Under the pieces are notes generated by a model. It saw only the letters and a list, made by a program, of their open reading frames with translations. It did not search any database and was not told where the DNA came from. 64,000 nt of DNA, taken from positions 62,001 through 126,000 of the forward strand of contig NZ_JBJJBQ010000009.1 in NCBI RefSeq assembly GCF_045446075.1, given 5' to 3'. Shown in pieces: positions 41,054 to 50,050 of the stretch; within the stretch, counting starts at the first letter, position 1, and each line of letters opens with the position of its first letter. A program made the translations under genes and the position numbers. The DNA is from Flavisericum labens. Its GTDB lineage: Bacteria > Bacteroidota > Bacteroidia > Flavobacteriales > Flavobacteriaceae.

Positions 41054-43271
41054 GAGTACTGTCTTTCTTGCTAGCCAAAGCGTTGTAAAGTTTTTTCTCA
41101 AATTCCTCTTGTTTGAATGGTTTTGGAATTATATCGGTAAAACCAGCCTCTTCAAACTCGTGCATTTTATCTTCAATGGTAACTGCTGTGAGTGCAAAAA
41201 TGGTAAGTTCTTTGTCAAATGACCGCACTATTTTAGTAGCTTCAATACCGCTGATTCCTGGCATATGGATGTCCATTAAAATAATATTGTAATCATTGGC
41301 CTTAATTTGCTCAACGGCATCCTCACCGTTGTCAACAATATCACATTTAAGTTCCATTTTAGTTAAAATCTTCTTGGTAATCATTTGGTTAATTTTATTG
41401 TCTTCAACCACCAAAATTTTAACATTACTTAAATCTATTTCGTCTTTGTTGCCATCAAAATAATTGACCTTGTTTTCTTTGGCTTCTTTAATCGTTGTTT
41501 TTTCAAGAGGTATTTCAAAGTAGAAGGTAGTGCCGACGTTTAATTCACTTTTCACGTAAATTTTTCCTTTTAAAATATCGATTAAACCTTTTACAATTGA
41601 TAGGCCTAGACCTGTACCGCCATATTTACGGTTGATTTGAATGGAACCTTGTGAGAAGCTTTCAAACATGTGGTCTTGTTTCTCTTGGCTAATACCAATA
41701 CCGTTATCTTCAATTTCAAATCGTAGGGTGTAAATTTTGCCTATTTCTTCTATTTTGTAAACCCTTATCCAGATATCACCATCTTTTGTGAATTTTATGG
41801 AGTTACCTACCAAATTAATAAGGATTTGAGATATTTTTAATTGGTCTGCAATAAAGTTTTCAGGTAAATCTTTATCGTATTCAAAATGAATCTTAATATT
41901 GTTGTCTTCAGCCGAATTATTTAGTGCTAAAATAATATTGTTTATCTTTTTGTTCAGGTTGAATACTTCTGGTTCAACATCTACTTTGTTGGCTTCAATT
42001 TTATTGATTTGAAGGATGTCATTAATAAAGGTGAGTAAATAATCACCAGAAAATTTTAACGATTTTAGGTGTTGTACCTGTTCTGGTTTTGGGTTTTCAT
42101 CCAAAAGCATATTACTTAAACCGGTTACGGCATAAAGCGGCGTTCGCAGCTCGTGGGTTACCGTTGAAAGGAAATTCGCTTTAGTCTTTGAAGCGAGTTC
42201 TGCTTTTTCTTTGGCAACAATTAGCTCCGCATTTTTTTTATGGAGCATATTATTGGTTTTTAACCTAATATTATTGTTTTTATAAAGAGATAATGTTAAA
42301 AGCGATAAAATAGTAATTAAGGCTACACTCAGAATAGACGTAAGCGTTTGTAAGTTATTGCTGTCTTCAGCCTTTTCAAGTTTTTCGTTCGCCAATTTGT
42401 TTTTTTCAATTTCTTCACTTAAAAGATATTGAGCTTCTAAATTACGTGGCGAGCTAATGCGGGTTAAACTTCTTATTGAGTCTGAAAGTGTTATATAAGC
42501 ACTTAAATAATCTATAGATGTTTTAAAATTTGCGGTATTCTTATAAAGTTTACTTAACACAAAATACCCTTGGTTAAGAACGCTTGTATATTGATTGTCC
42601 TTAGCAATTTGAACACCTTCATGAGCTATTTCTAGAGCTCTGTCATTGTAGCCTATTTTTTCTAATACTGTGGCTTGGTGAATAAGGGCCTCACTTAATG
42701 TTTTTTTGTAGCCATAGTTTTTGGCTGTAGCAATAGACTGTTCAATAACATTGCGAGCCATTTTATAATTTTTCAGATCTTCGTAAGTCTTTCCTTCTTG
42801 TAATAGTGTTTCGGCCAGATATTCATTAAGCCCTTCTTCTTCAAACTTGGATTTTGCAGCCGTATAAGAGTCGAGTGCAGAGTAATATTTTTTTTTTGCT
42901 AAATATACATCACCAAATGTTTTATAAGAATGACCTAGATTCCTATTATCGTTTATTATTCTTTGAATTTCAATGGCTTTATTCAAAGACTTAACAGCTT
43001 TCTCTTTTTCATTAATAATGAGTTGGATTCGACCTTTTAAAGCATAGACCATTCCAATACTCACCTTGTTATCTGCTTCTATGGCTAATTTTAAAGCCTC
43101 GTCTAAGTTTTTCTGTGCTTTAAAATAGTTGAAGTTCTCTAACTCGGCTTGCGATTCAGCAATGCGATAGTTAATGTTATTTAGTGCCAGTTCAGGGTCA
43201 TTATCAATCGTTTGTTGAGATAATCCGCTCACACTAAACAGTAAAGCTATTATATAAATGTAGTTCTTCAT
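41043..43271 (-). CDS. Hybrid histidine kinase with TPR sensor region and receiver
   Basis: A 742-residue signalling protein: signal peptide (1-18), TPR repeats (about 30-270), a transmembrane helix (309-330), a coiled coil, a HisKA/HATPase module and a C-terminal receiver domain. The phosphorylated histidine is His373 in FLSTVTHELRTPL; ATPase motifs are LVGNSIKFT, DNGIGI and GGTGLGLSI. The receiver's acceptor is Asp667 in LMDIHMPG. No output domain or separate response regulator is near. It is convergent with lpxK. Confidence 0.95.
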   Translation of the reverse strand: MKNYIYIIALLFSVSGLSQQTIDNDPELALNNINYRIAESQAELENFNYFKAQKNLDEALKLAIEADNKVSIGMVYALKGRIQLIINEKEKAVKSLNKAIEIQRIINDNRNLGHSYKTFGDVYLAKKKYYSALDSYTAAKSKFEEEGLNEYLAETLLQEGKTYEDLKNYKMARNVIEQSIATAKNYGYKKTLSEALIHQATVLEKIGYNDRALEIAHEGVQIAKDNQYTSVLNQGYFVLSKLYKNTANFKTSIDYLSAYITLSDSIRSLTRISSPRNLEAQYLLSEEIEKNKLANEKLEKAEDSNNLQTLTSILSVALITILSLLTLSLYKNNNIRLKTNNMLHKKNAELIVAKEKAELASKTKANFLSTVTHELRTPLYAVTGLSNMLLDENPKPEQVQHLKSLKFSGDYLLTFINDILQINKIEANKVDVEPEVFNLNKKINNIILALNNSAEDNNIKIHFEYDKDLPENFIADQLKISQILINLVGNSIKFTKDGDIWIRVYKIEEIGKIYTLRFEIEDNGIGISQEKQDHMFESFSQGSIQINRKYGGTGLGLSIVKGLIDILKGKIYVKSELNVGTTFYFEIPLEKTTIKEAKENKVNYFDGNKDEIDLSNVKILVVEDNKINQMITKKILTKMELKCDIVDNGEDAVEQIKANDYNIILMDIHMPGISGIEATKIVRSFDKELTIFALTAVTIEDKMHEFEEAGFTDIIPKPFKQEEFEKKLYNALASKKDSTPSA

Positions 43272-43307
43272 TTGGGGCTTTATTCGAAACTATAGCGACA
43301 AATATAA

Positions 43308-44324
43308 TTATTTTATCGATAAAAAGCACTTTTTTTCCGATAAATTGCGTATTAAATCAATTATTCGACTTGAATAGCCAGTTTCGTTGTCGTACCATCC
43401 TATGATTTTCACCATGTTTCCGATGACCGACGTCATTTCTGCATCAAAAATGCAGGAGTGCCTATTTCCAACAATATCAACTGAAACTATGGGCGCCTCT
43501 GTGTACTCAATAATATTCTTGTAATGGTCATTTGAAGCCTCTTTAAAGGCTCCGTTAATGCCTTCAATTGTAACGGGCTTTTTTACATTAAAGGTTATAT
43601 CTGTTAAAGAGCCATTAATAACCGGAACACGAATACCACAGCCCCCGATTACATCAGATAGATTAGGGAAAATTTTCGTTAGTGCTTTTGCTGCTCCAGT
43701 AGTAGTGGGCACAATAGATTGTCCGGCTGCTCTTGAACGCCGCAAATCACGATGGGGCTGGTCGTGAAGACTTTGATCCGTAGTATAGGAATGCACAGTT
43801 GTAATATAGGCTTGGTCAATACCGCAAAATTTATTGATAATATCAATCATTGGGGCGGCGTTGTTTGTGGTGCACGATGCATTAGATATGATGGTTTCAG
43901 TGCCCTCAATTAAATGGTCGTTGACACCCATAACAATGGTTTTTATATCGTCTTCAACTGGAGGTACACTTAATATAACCTGCTTAGCTCCATTTTTAAT
44001 ATGGTGTGTTAAAATGGAAGATGTTTTAAACTTTCCGGTAGATTCTATAACGAAATCTACATCGTAAGGCTTCCAATTGATGTCTTTTGGATGCGAGTGG
44101 TTTAATAAGGGTATATTTTCATTGTTAACCAAAATATGCTTACCATCGTACGAAACATCACCGTTAAAAATCCCATGTACACTGTCGTATTTTAATAGAT
44201 GGCTTAGTGTTTTGGTGTCGGCCAAATCGTTAATTGCAACAACTTTTATGTTGTCGTAATTTTGAAGAATCCTAAAGACACGTCTGCCAATTCTACCAAA
44301 TCCGCTAATGGCAACCTTGATCAT
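43308..44324 (-). CDS. Glyceraldehyde-3-phosphate dehydrogenase, type I
   Basis: NAD-dependent glycolytic enzyme, 338 residues. The Rossmann loop is GFGRIGRRVFRIL (8-20), Asp33 favours NAD over NADP, and the catalytic cysteine is Cys151 in NASCTTNNAAPM (usually SASCTTNCLAP). The substitution of the second cysteine by Asn is uncommon but seen in some GAPDHs. It starts 2 bp after lipA ends, on the same strand, so the pair is probably cotranscribed; there is no clear metabolic reason. The genome may have another GAPDH for main glycolysis. Confidence 0.94.
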   Translation of the reverse strand: MIKVAISGFGRIGRRVFRILQNYDNIKVVAINDLADTKTLSHLLKYDSVHGIFNGDVSYDGKHILVNNENIPLLNHSHPKDINWKPYDVDFVIESTGKFKTSSILTHHIKNGAKQVILSVPPVEDDIKTIVMGVNDHLIEGTETIISNASCTTNNAAPMIDIINKFCGIDQAYITTVHSYTTDQSLHDQPHRDLRRSRAAGQSIVPTTTGAAKALTKIFPNLSDVIGGCGIRVPVINGSLTDITFNVKKPVTIEGINGAFKEASNDHYKNIIEYTEAPIVSVDIVGNRHSCIFDAEMTSVIGNMVKIIGWYDNETGYSSRIIDLIRNLSEKKCFLSIK

Positions 44325-44326
44325 GG

Positions 44327-45208
44327 CTAATTAATATGTTTTTGAGCTTTGTAAGATGAACGTACCAAAGCACTGCTTTCTACATGACGAAAACCTAAAT
44401 CTAACCCAATTTCTTCGTATTCCTTAAATTGGTCGGGTGTAATAAATTGTTTTACGGGCAAGTGCTTTTTACTTGGTTGGAGGTATTGGCCAATAGTTAC
44501 CACATCCACATCATTTTCCTTTAGGTCGTGAAGGGTTTCAATAACTTCTTCACGAGTTTCGCCCAAACCTAGCATGATACCAGATTTTGTGCGTCGTTGC
44601 CCTTGAGCTTTTAAATATTTTAACACGCCCATACTACGATCGTACTGAGCTTGTATTCTAACTTCACGGGTTAATCGGCGTACAGTTTCAATATTGTGCG
44701 ATACGACTTCGGGAGCCACATCAATAATTCGGTCAATATGTTTTTCTATGCCTTGAAAATCAGGAACTAAAGTTTCTAGAGTTGTTTCATGATTCATTCG
44801 CCTAACCGCTTTAACTGTTTCGGCCCACATGATACTACCCATATCTTTTAAGTCATCACGGTCTACACTGGTTAGAACGGCATGTTTTATTTTCATTATT
44901 TTTATGGAACGTGCTACTTTTTCGGGTTCATCCCAATCAACAGTTTCTGGGCGTCCTGTTTTTACACCGCAAAATCCGCAAGATCGCGTGCAAACATTTC
45001 CCAAAATCATAAACGTGGCCGTTCCTTCTCCCCAGCATTCGCCCATATTGGGGCAGCTTCCAGAAGTGCAAATCGTATTTAGCTTGTATTTATCAACCAA
45101 TCCACGTAATTCGGTATACTTTTTTCCCGTTGGAAGTTTTACTCGGAGCCATTTGGGTTTTGTTTTACGTTCTTCTGGCAATATATTTGAAGCAGTATCT
45201 GTATTCAT
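44327..45208 (-). CDS. lipA: Lipoyl synthase
   Basis: Radical SAM enzyme inserting two sulfurs into octanoyl groups on lipoyl domains. Both [4Fe-4S] clusters are visible: the auxiliary cluster ligands Cys47, Cys52 and Cys58 in CTSGSCPNMGEC and the radical SAM cluster CTRSCGFC (Cys73, Cys77, Cys80). SSALVRSSY at the C-terminus has the conserved Ser ligand. I start at ATG 45208 (293 residues); an earlier TTG is within a TATCTTTG box (45235-45228) that is probably the promoter -7 element. Confidence 0.98.
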   Translation of the reverse strand: MNTDTASNILPEERKTKPKWLRVKLPTGKKYTELRGLVDKYKLNTICTSGSCPNMGECWGEGTATFMILGNVCTRSCGFCGVKTGRPETVDWDEPEKVARSIKIMKIKHAVLTSVDRDDLKDMGSIMWAETVKAVRRMNHETTLETLVPDFQGIEKHIDRIIDVAPEVVSHNIETVRRLTREVRIQAQYDRSMGVLKYLKAQGQRRTKSGIMLGLGETREEVIETLHDLKENDVDVVTIGQYLQPSKKHLPVKQFITPDQFKEYEEIGLDLGFRHVESSALVRSSYKAQKHIN

Positions 45209-45259
45209 ATCTTTAAGAAAAATAGGAAGCAAAGATACGAAGTATTCTTTTAAATGAAC

Positions 45260-46474
45260 CTATAGGATGCTAAGATACCAAATGCTGAAACCTATTAAAA
45301 AAACAATGCCCATTATGCTTAAAAGATGCATTTGTTTTGATGGTCGCCAAGCTTTGGGCGTATGCTTGCTGGAAATTAATTTGTAATTGATTATAGCGTA
45401 AAAAGGAGCCGTAATAAACGAGAGTATAGTCGCTATTTGGATCAGGAATCCCATTTCTGAAGCTAAAAAAACAAAAATGCAAATGGTTCCTGTAGAAAGT
45501 AAAGCAATCCAAAAGGTGTAGTTGAACTTTGATGCGTTTTTAAAAAGCAGTTCTGTGGTTTTTTCCATGGCGCGAGGCGAGGCATCTAATGTAGTAAGTG
45601 TCGTGCTAAACATGGTTGTAAAAGCAGCAATACCAATAACAATGTAAGCCCAATCGCCAAGATTAGTCGTGTACATGCTAATTAGTTGCTTAGAAAACAC
45701 GGTAGCAGATACACTAAATGTTTCACCGCTGTTGAACATAACTAAAGAGCCCAAAAGGACAAACCCGATACCCAAAAGAATAGTGCCAAAGTAACCCACG
45801 TTAAAATCGAATAATGCTGATGTGGTGGTATAGTTTTTGGTATCTTTATTCTTTTCTATCGCCCATAGCGATTGCCATACGGACACATCGAGTGGAGCGG
45901 GCATCCACCCCATAAAAGCAATTAAAAAGCCTATTTCCAAAGCATTTTCAGGGAGTACTTGTTGCAACGAAATAGGTTCGGAATTGTTAAGTAATGCAAT
46001 ACTTACTGCGGCAATAGTACTTATGGTTAGCGTTATGATTATGATTTTCATTAGCCTGTCTAATAGCTTATATTTTCCCATTACTAAAAGCAATAAACAG
46101 ATTATAATAATGACGACGGTCCAAGTTTTTATACCAATAAAATTACCAAATAGTGTAGAAGCAAGACCTGCAGTAACAATCGTTACACCGGCCTGAATAG
46201 TAAAAATAGTGGCCAAGTTGAGTATAAAGTATAGCATTAAAATGCCTTTACCCAATTTTTTGTAACCGTCCAATAAGCTTTCCCCTGTTGCCGTTGCATA
46301 CCGAGGGCCGAACTGAAAGAACGGATATTTAAACAGGTGCACCAAAAGCAGTGCCCAAAGTAACCCAAGACCAAAATCGGCGCCAGATCGGGTAGATTGC
46401 ACTAAATGTGAAACACCTATTGCTGCACCAGCAAATAACAACCCTGGGCCGAGATTTTTTAGTTTAGCAATCAT
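45260..46474 (-). CDS. Nramp-family transporter with altered metal-site motifs
   Basis: Eleven-helix Nramp-related membrane protein of 404 residues. The first helix has GLLFAGAAIGVSHLVQST where classical Nramp Mn/Fe transporters have DPGN, and the sixth has MGWMPAPLDVSVW where they have MPH. The loss of both metal-site motifs means the substrate cannot be assumed to be Mn or Fe; a related solute or Mg is possible. Its ATG overlaps the TAA of the sigma factor gene before it by one base, so they are translationally coupled. Confidence 0.85.
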   Translation of the reverse strand: MIAKLKNLGPGLLFAGAAIGVSHLVQSTRSGADFGLGLLWALLLVHLFKYPFFQFGPRYATATGESLLDGYKKLGKGILMLYFILNLATIFTIQAGVTIVTAGLASTLFGNFIGIKTWTVVIIIICLLLLVMGKYKLLDRLMKIIIITLTISTIAAVSIALLNNSEPISLQQVLPENALEIGFLIAFMGWMPAPLDVSVWQSLWAIEKNKDTKNYTTTSALFDFNVGYFGTILLGIGFVLLGSLVMFNSGETFSVSATVFSKQLISMYTTNLGDWAYIVIGIAAFTTMFSTTLTTLDASPRAMEKTTELLFKNASKFNYTFWIALLSTGTICIFVFLASEMGFLIQIATILSFITAPFYAIINYKLISSKHTPKAWRPSKQMHLLSIMGIVFLIGFSIWYLSIL

Positions 46475-47019
46475 TATTTGTTTCTAATAATTTCTGCAAG
46501 TAGCTTTTTTGCACGAAGCAGTTTTACTTTAACATTATTTATTGGTTCGTCCAATTCTTTTGAAATTTCCTTATAGCTCAATTCTTGAAAATATCGCAAG
46601 TTGATTATTTCTTGATAATGCGGTTTTAACTGCTTTATGTCGCGCAACAGTTTGGCTAAATGTTGTTCGGTTATTAATTTGTCTTCAGGTGAAGGTGACT
46701 CGTCTAAAACTTGAAAAACCTCGCGGTCATCTTGCGAAATAACCTGGTCAATCGTATTCTTTTCTTTCCGAAGTAAATCAATATGAATGTTTTTTGAGAT
46801 GGTAATCAGCCAAGTTTTAAAGGTGTATTTTTCTTTGAAAGTCTCAATTCTATCGAATGCTTTCGAGAAGGTTTGAATGGTAATATCTTCGGCATCGTTC
46901 TCATTTTGGGTGCGTTTTAGTTGAAAACCATAAACATCGTCCCAATATAAATCCAATAAAAAGTTGAACGCTTTCTGGTCGTTTTTTTTGGCACGTTTAA
47001 TGGCTTCGGTTATTTCCAA
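46474..47019 (-). CDS. RNA polymerase ECF-type sigma factor
   Basis: A 181-residue sigma-70 family factor with regions 2 and 4 only. Region 2 includes FNFLLDLYWDDVYGF and NDAEDITIQTFSKAF, region 4 includes LKPHYQEIINLRYFQELSYKE with its helix-turn-helix. There is no ATG in the right place; the frame opens with TTG at 47019, ten bases inside the end of the glycosyltransferase gene, which suggests coupled translation. No anti-sigma factor gene is adjacent. Next on the same strand is the Nramp-like transporter, a possible target or effector gene. Confidence 0.9.
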   Translation of the reverse strand: MEITEAIKRAKKNDQKAFNFLLDLYWDDVYGFQLKRTQNENDAEDITIQTFSKAFDRIETFKEKYTFKTWLITISKNIHIDLLRKEKNTIDQVISQDDREVFQVLDESPSPEDKLITEQHLAKLLRDIKQLKPHYQEIINLRYFQELSYKEISKELDEPINNVKVKLLRAKKLLAEIIRNK

Positions 47020-48122
47020 TGGTTGGGTTTTGAGATGAGATTGTTTATAAATATAGCCATTTGCGCGATAATTAGAAAAATTTCAAGAAAAGGCAATAAA
47101 AATAGCAAATCAATTTCGTTAAGCTTTTTGAAAGATAAACCCAAAACGAGGTATTGAACCATAATTCGGGTTAAGAAGAGCCCTAAAACAATTGGCCAAT
47201 TGTATAGAGTTGTGAGTAAAAAAAAAGTAAACAACCAAAACGAAAGGTTTGAAACGTACTGAAGCGCCAATATTATTTTATGTTTTGTTTTGTAATGATG
47301 CGCTGTGGAGACATGGCGTCTTTTTTGAAAAAACCATGCTTTGAACGTGGTTTTTGGCGTCGATTCCGTAAAGCTTTCCTTGGAAACGCATATCGTTGTA
47401 TTGTCGTTTGTAGCTACGTGGTTTATAAATAAATCGTCATCACCAGATTGTACTTTAATGTGTTTAATAAACCCATTGACCTTAAAAAACTCATTTTTTA
47501 CATACGCCAAGTTACGCCCAACACCCATGTAAGGCATGCCATTGAGTGCAAACGAAAAATAATTTACCGCTGTAATTAGGGTTTCAAACCGAATGACTTT
47601 ATTGAGGAAGGAATTTTTAATTTTCGCATAGGCACCGTAGCCTAAAACAAGTGTTTTTTTATTGCTGAAGTGCGAAGCCATTTCTTTTAACCAAAGGTTC
47701 GATACAGGTTTGCAATCGGCATCAGTGAAAACTAAATGTTCGTATTTTGAAGCTTTTATACCTAAAGTGAGCGCATATTTTTTATTACCCCAAAAGGCCT
47801 CAATACTTTTAACATCAACAATTTTTATATTGTCATGAAGTTTTGAAAATGCTTGCATAACATCTAAAGTTTCATCTTTTGATGAGTCGTTAATCAAAAC
47901 AATTTCAAAATTAGGAAAATCTTGTTCGATTACAGAAGGCAGAAAACGTTTTAGGTTTTCTGCTTCATTTTTGGCGCAAATAATGATTGAAACAGGTACA
48001 TTTTTAAAACGTGCTTTTTTCAGTTTGGAAAACGCGAATTTCCCAGAAATAAAGACGTAAAAAATAATTTGAATTACAACTACAACAATAAATGCGCAGT
48101 AAACAAAACCAAGAAGGCCCAT
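47010..48122 (-). CDS. Family 2 glycosyltransferase, membrane
   Basis: A 370-residue GT-A fold glycosyltransferase. An N-terminal helix (about 3-25), then the GT2 core with VSIIICAKNEAENL, FEIVLINDSSKDET and the DxD metal motif in FTDADCKP; two or three C-terminal transmembrane helices (about 290-365). The sugar transferred is unknown. Its 3' end overlaps the sigma factor gene start by ten bases, and it is 7 bp after a small cysteine-containing membrane protein gene, so 48333-45260 probably forms one operon. Confidence 0.92.
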   Translation of the reverse strand: MGLLGFVYCAFIVVVVIQIIFYVFISGKFAFSKLKKARFKNVPVSIIICAKNEAENLKRFLPSVIEQDFPNFEIVLINDSSKDETLDVMQAFSKLHDNIKIVDVKSIEAFWGNKKYALTLGIKASKYEHLVFTDADCKPVSNLWLKEMASHFSNKKTLVLGYGAYAKIKNSFLNKVIRFETLITAVNYFSFALNGMPYMGVGRNLAYVKNEFFKVNGFIKHIKVQSGDDDLFINHVATNDNTTICVSKESFTESTPKTTFKAWFFQKRRHVSTAHHYKTKHKIILALQYVSNLSFWLFTFFLLTTLYNWPIVLGLFLTRIMVQYLVLGLSFKKLNEIDLLFLLPFLEIFLIIAQMAIFINNLISKPNHWK

Positions 48123-48129
48123 GAGCTAG

Positions 48130-48333
48130 TTACGAATGTTGTGGTTCATTACATTCACTAAACTGGTCGGGTGTTTTTCCACAAAAACCACATGCATCCC
48201 CGTCCTTATTTAACATTGGGTTTTGGCTTGCGCAAGTACCGGCAAATTTACCGTCTTTTTTTGCCCAAATTTTAATAGCAATTCCCGCTACACCTAATGC
48301 TAATAAAGCTATGGTTATTAAAAGAAGTTTCAT
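48130..48333 (-). CDS. Small single-helix protein with four cysteines
   Basis: A 67-residue protein: a hydrophobic N-terminal helix (about 3-22) and a short tail containing Cys34, Cys48, Cys51 and Cys61, with CGFCGKTPDQF resembling a rubredoxin-like or zinc-knuckle turn. The four cysteines could bind zinc or an Fe-S site on the periplasmic or membrane face. I recall similar small proteins in flavobacteria but cannot name a family. It is the first gene of the unit running into the glycosyltransferase. Confidence 0.7.
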   Translation of the reverse strand: MKLLLITIALLALGVAGIAIKIWAKKDGKFAGTCASQNPMLNKDGDACGFCGKTPDQFSECNEPQHS

Positions 48334-48486
48334 CTATTCTTGTTTATTTATGCAAAGATAAGAGTTTTACAGATAAATTTTTAGAAGAACATAGCTAAAT
48401 AGAAATTGTGACCGATTTTTATATAGGTGTCTAATAGTTAATTGATTACATTTATGCAATACTAACTAATAAAAAACTATTTAATC

Positions 48487-49173
48487 ATGAAAAAATTATT
48501 TGCAGAGTTTTTCGGAACATTTTGGCTTGTTTTTGGGGGTTGTGGAAGCGCTATTTTTGCGGCAGGCTACCCGGGTTTAGGTATTGGCTTTGTGGGTGTA
48601 GCTTTAGCATTTGGTCTTACCGTATTAACTATGGCTTATGCTGTGGGACACATTTCTGGAGCGCATTTTAATCCTGCTGTGTCATTCGGTTTATGGGCTG
48701 GTGGAAAATTCTCGGGCAAGGATTTGATTGGTTACATTATCGCCCAGGTTATAGGAGCTATAGCGGCTGCAGGGGTGTTGTATGTTATCGTTTCAGGAAA
48801 GTCAGATTTTGTTGATATTGGCGGTTTTGCAGCCAATGGCTATGGTGAATTGTCTCCCGGAGGTTTTAGTATGACATCGGTATTAATTACCGAGTTTTTG
48901 TTGACCATGTTTTTTCTATTGATTATTTTAGGAAGTACCTATGTAAAAGCGCCGGAAGGTTTTGCGGGCGTAGCTATTGGTTTGGCCTTAACGTTAATTC
49001 ATTTAATAAGTATTCCTATTTCAAATACATCAGTGAATCCTGCGCGCTCTACTAGCCAAGCGTTGTTTGCAGGTGGAGAGTTTACTGCACAATTATGGCT
49101 GTTTTGGTTGGCTCCTATAGCGGGAGCGATTGTGGCTGGATTTATCCATAAGGCTTTATTTTCTAAAGCATAA
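48487..49173 (+). CDS. aqpZ: Aquaporin Z
   Basis: Water channel of 228 residues with six membrane helices and two NPA loops (HFNPAVSFG and SVNPARSTS). The selectivity residues match AqpZ rather than GlpF: His in LIHLISIP, then Thr and Arg in SNTSVNPARS. No regulator is adjacent. It is a single gene between the glycosyltransferase unit and the sigma/anti-sigma operon. Confidence 0.95.
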   Translation: MKKLFAEFFGTFWLVFGGCGSAIFAAGYPGLGIGFVGVALAFGLTVLTMAYAVGHISGAHFNPAVSFGLWAGGKFSGKDLIGYIIAQVIGAIAAAGVLYVIVSGKSDFVDIGGFAANGYGELSPGGFSMTSVLITEFLLTMFFLLIILGSTYVKAPEGFAGVAIGLALTLIHLISIPISNTSVNPARSTSQALFAGGEFTAQLWLFWLAPIAGAIVAGFIHKALFSKA

Positions 49174-49192
49174 ATGTCTTATTGCCTAAATA

Positions 49193-49225
49193 AAAAAAGC
49201 CTCATTTTAAATTAAAATGAGGCTT
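49193..49225 (-). terminator. Terminator of the sigma/anti-sigma operon
   Basis: AAGCCTCATTTTAA (49197-49210) pairs with TTAAAATGAGGCTT (49212-49225); on the minus strand it continues TTTTTATTTAG. It lies 21 bp after the anti-sigma factor stop; it may also slow readthrough from aqpZ. Confidence 0.85.
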
Positions 49226-49246
49226 ATTGAGATTATTGCTATTAAT

Positions 49247-50041
49247 CTATTGTAAATCAATTTCTGCAACCGAATTTTCGGTTGATGCTACATTATTACC
49301 GCCTTTTGGTTCTATGGTAATATTTAAACCAAGGACGTCTTCCATATAAGGGATATTTCTAAGTTTGCGATCGGCTTTATTTAAAATCCCCAAACTTACC
49401 ATCTTACCTTGTAATTCTGCCCAAATTTGGTAACAATGCTCTTCTGGCAGTTCGGGTAAAGACACCACATCAATCATCGATGTTTTTTCTTTGGCATTAA
49501 TATATGCAACGGTTTTAAGGTCTTTTGCCCGTTCGTTTCCTTTAATAATGTATTTTTCGGTTTCAGGGTTGTTGAGCTTTAAAAGCTGACGCATAACATT
49601 GTCTAACATTTCGTTGTTTTTTGCTATATCGCTTCTTAAATCAAAAAGTTCGTCAACAACAACCTGATTCTCTTTTGCCAGTTTTTGGCCGTGGTTATAA
49701 AATATATAAGACGTACCGGCAAAAAGTAATGCGGCTACACTCGCAGCAATACTGAATTTGTACCATTTTTTATACTTATAGGACCTTTTTGTATTTAATC
49801 TTACAACAGGTGTATCATCAAGTTCATCTAAAATATTATTTAAGATGCTTTTGGGAACTTCAACCGCATTGACTTTTGCAACCACTTCTAGGTTGTGTTG
49901 CAATGTGTTGTAGGCATTCTGTACTTCTGGGTATTTTGAAATAAAAGATTCCACTTTTTCTGTTTCGGCAGAAGAAGTTTCTCCTAGTAGATATTTTTCT
50001 AATAGGCCAGAATTTAAAAAAGTAGTTATTTTCGCATTCAT
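49247..50041 (-). CDS. Anti-sigma factor with RskA-type C-terminal domain
   Basis: A 264-residue membrane anti-sigma factor. A helical N-terminal domain (about 10-70, ETSSAETEKVESFISKYPEV) is the sigma-binding part; a transmembrane helix follows at about 90-110; a periplasmic coiled coil and a beta-rich RskA domain (about 170-255, VSLPELPEEHCYQIWAE) end it. It lies 9 bp after the sigma factor gene and would hold it at the membrane until a signal releases it. The signal is unknown. Confidence 0.92.
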   Translation of the reverse strand: MNAKITTFLNSGLLEKYLLGETSSAETEKVESFISKYPEVQNAYNTLQHNLEVVAKVNAVEVPKSILNNILDELDDTPVVRLNTKRSYKYKKWYKFSIAASVAALLFAGTSYIFYNHGQKLAKENQVVVDELFDLRSDIAKNNEMLDNVMRQLLKLNNPETEKYIIKGNERAKDLKTVAYINAKEKTSMIDVVSLPELPEEHCYQIWAELQGKMVSLGILNKADRKLRNIPYMEDVLGLNITIEPKGGNNVASTENSVAEIDLQ

Positions 50042-50050
50042 GACGTTTTT

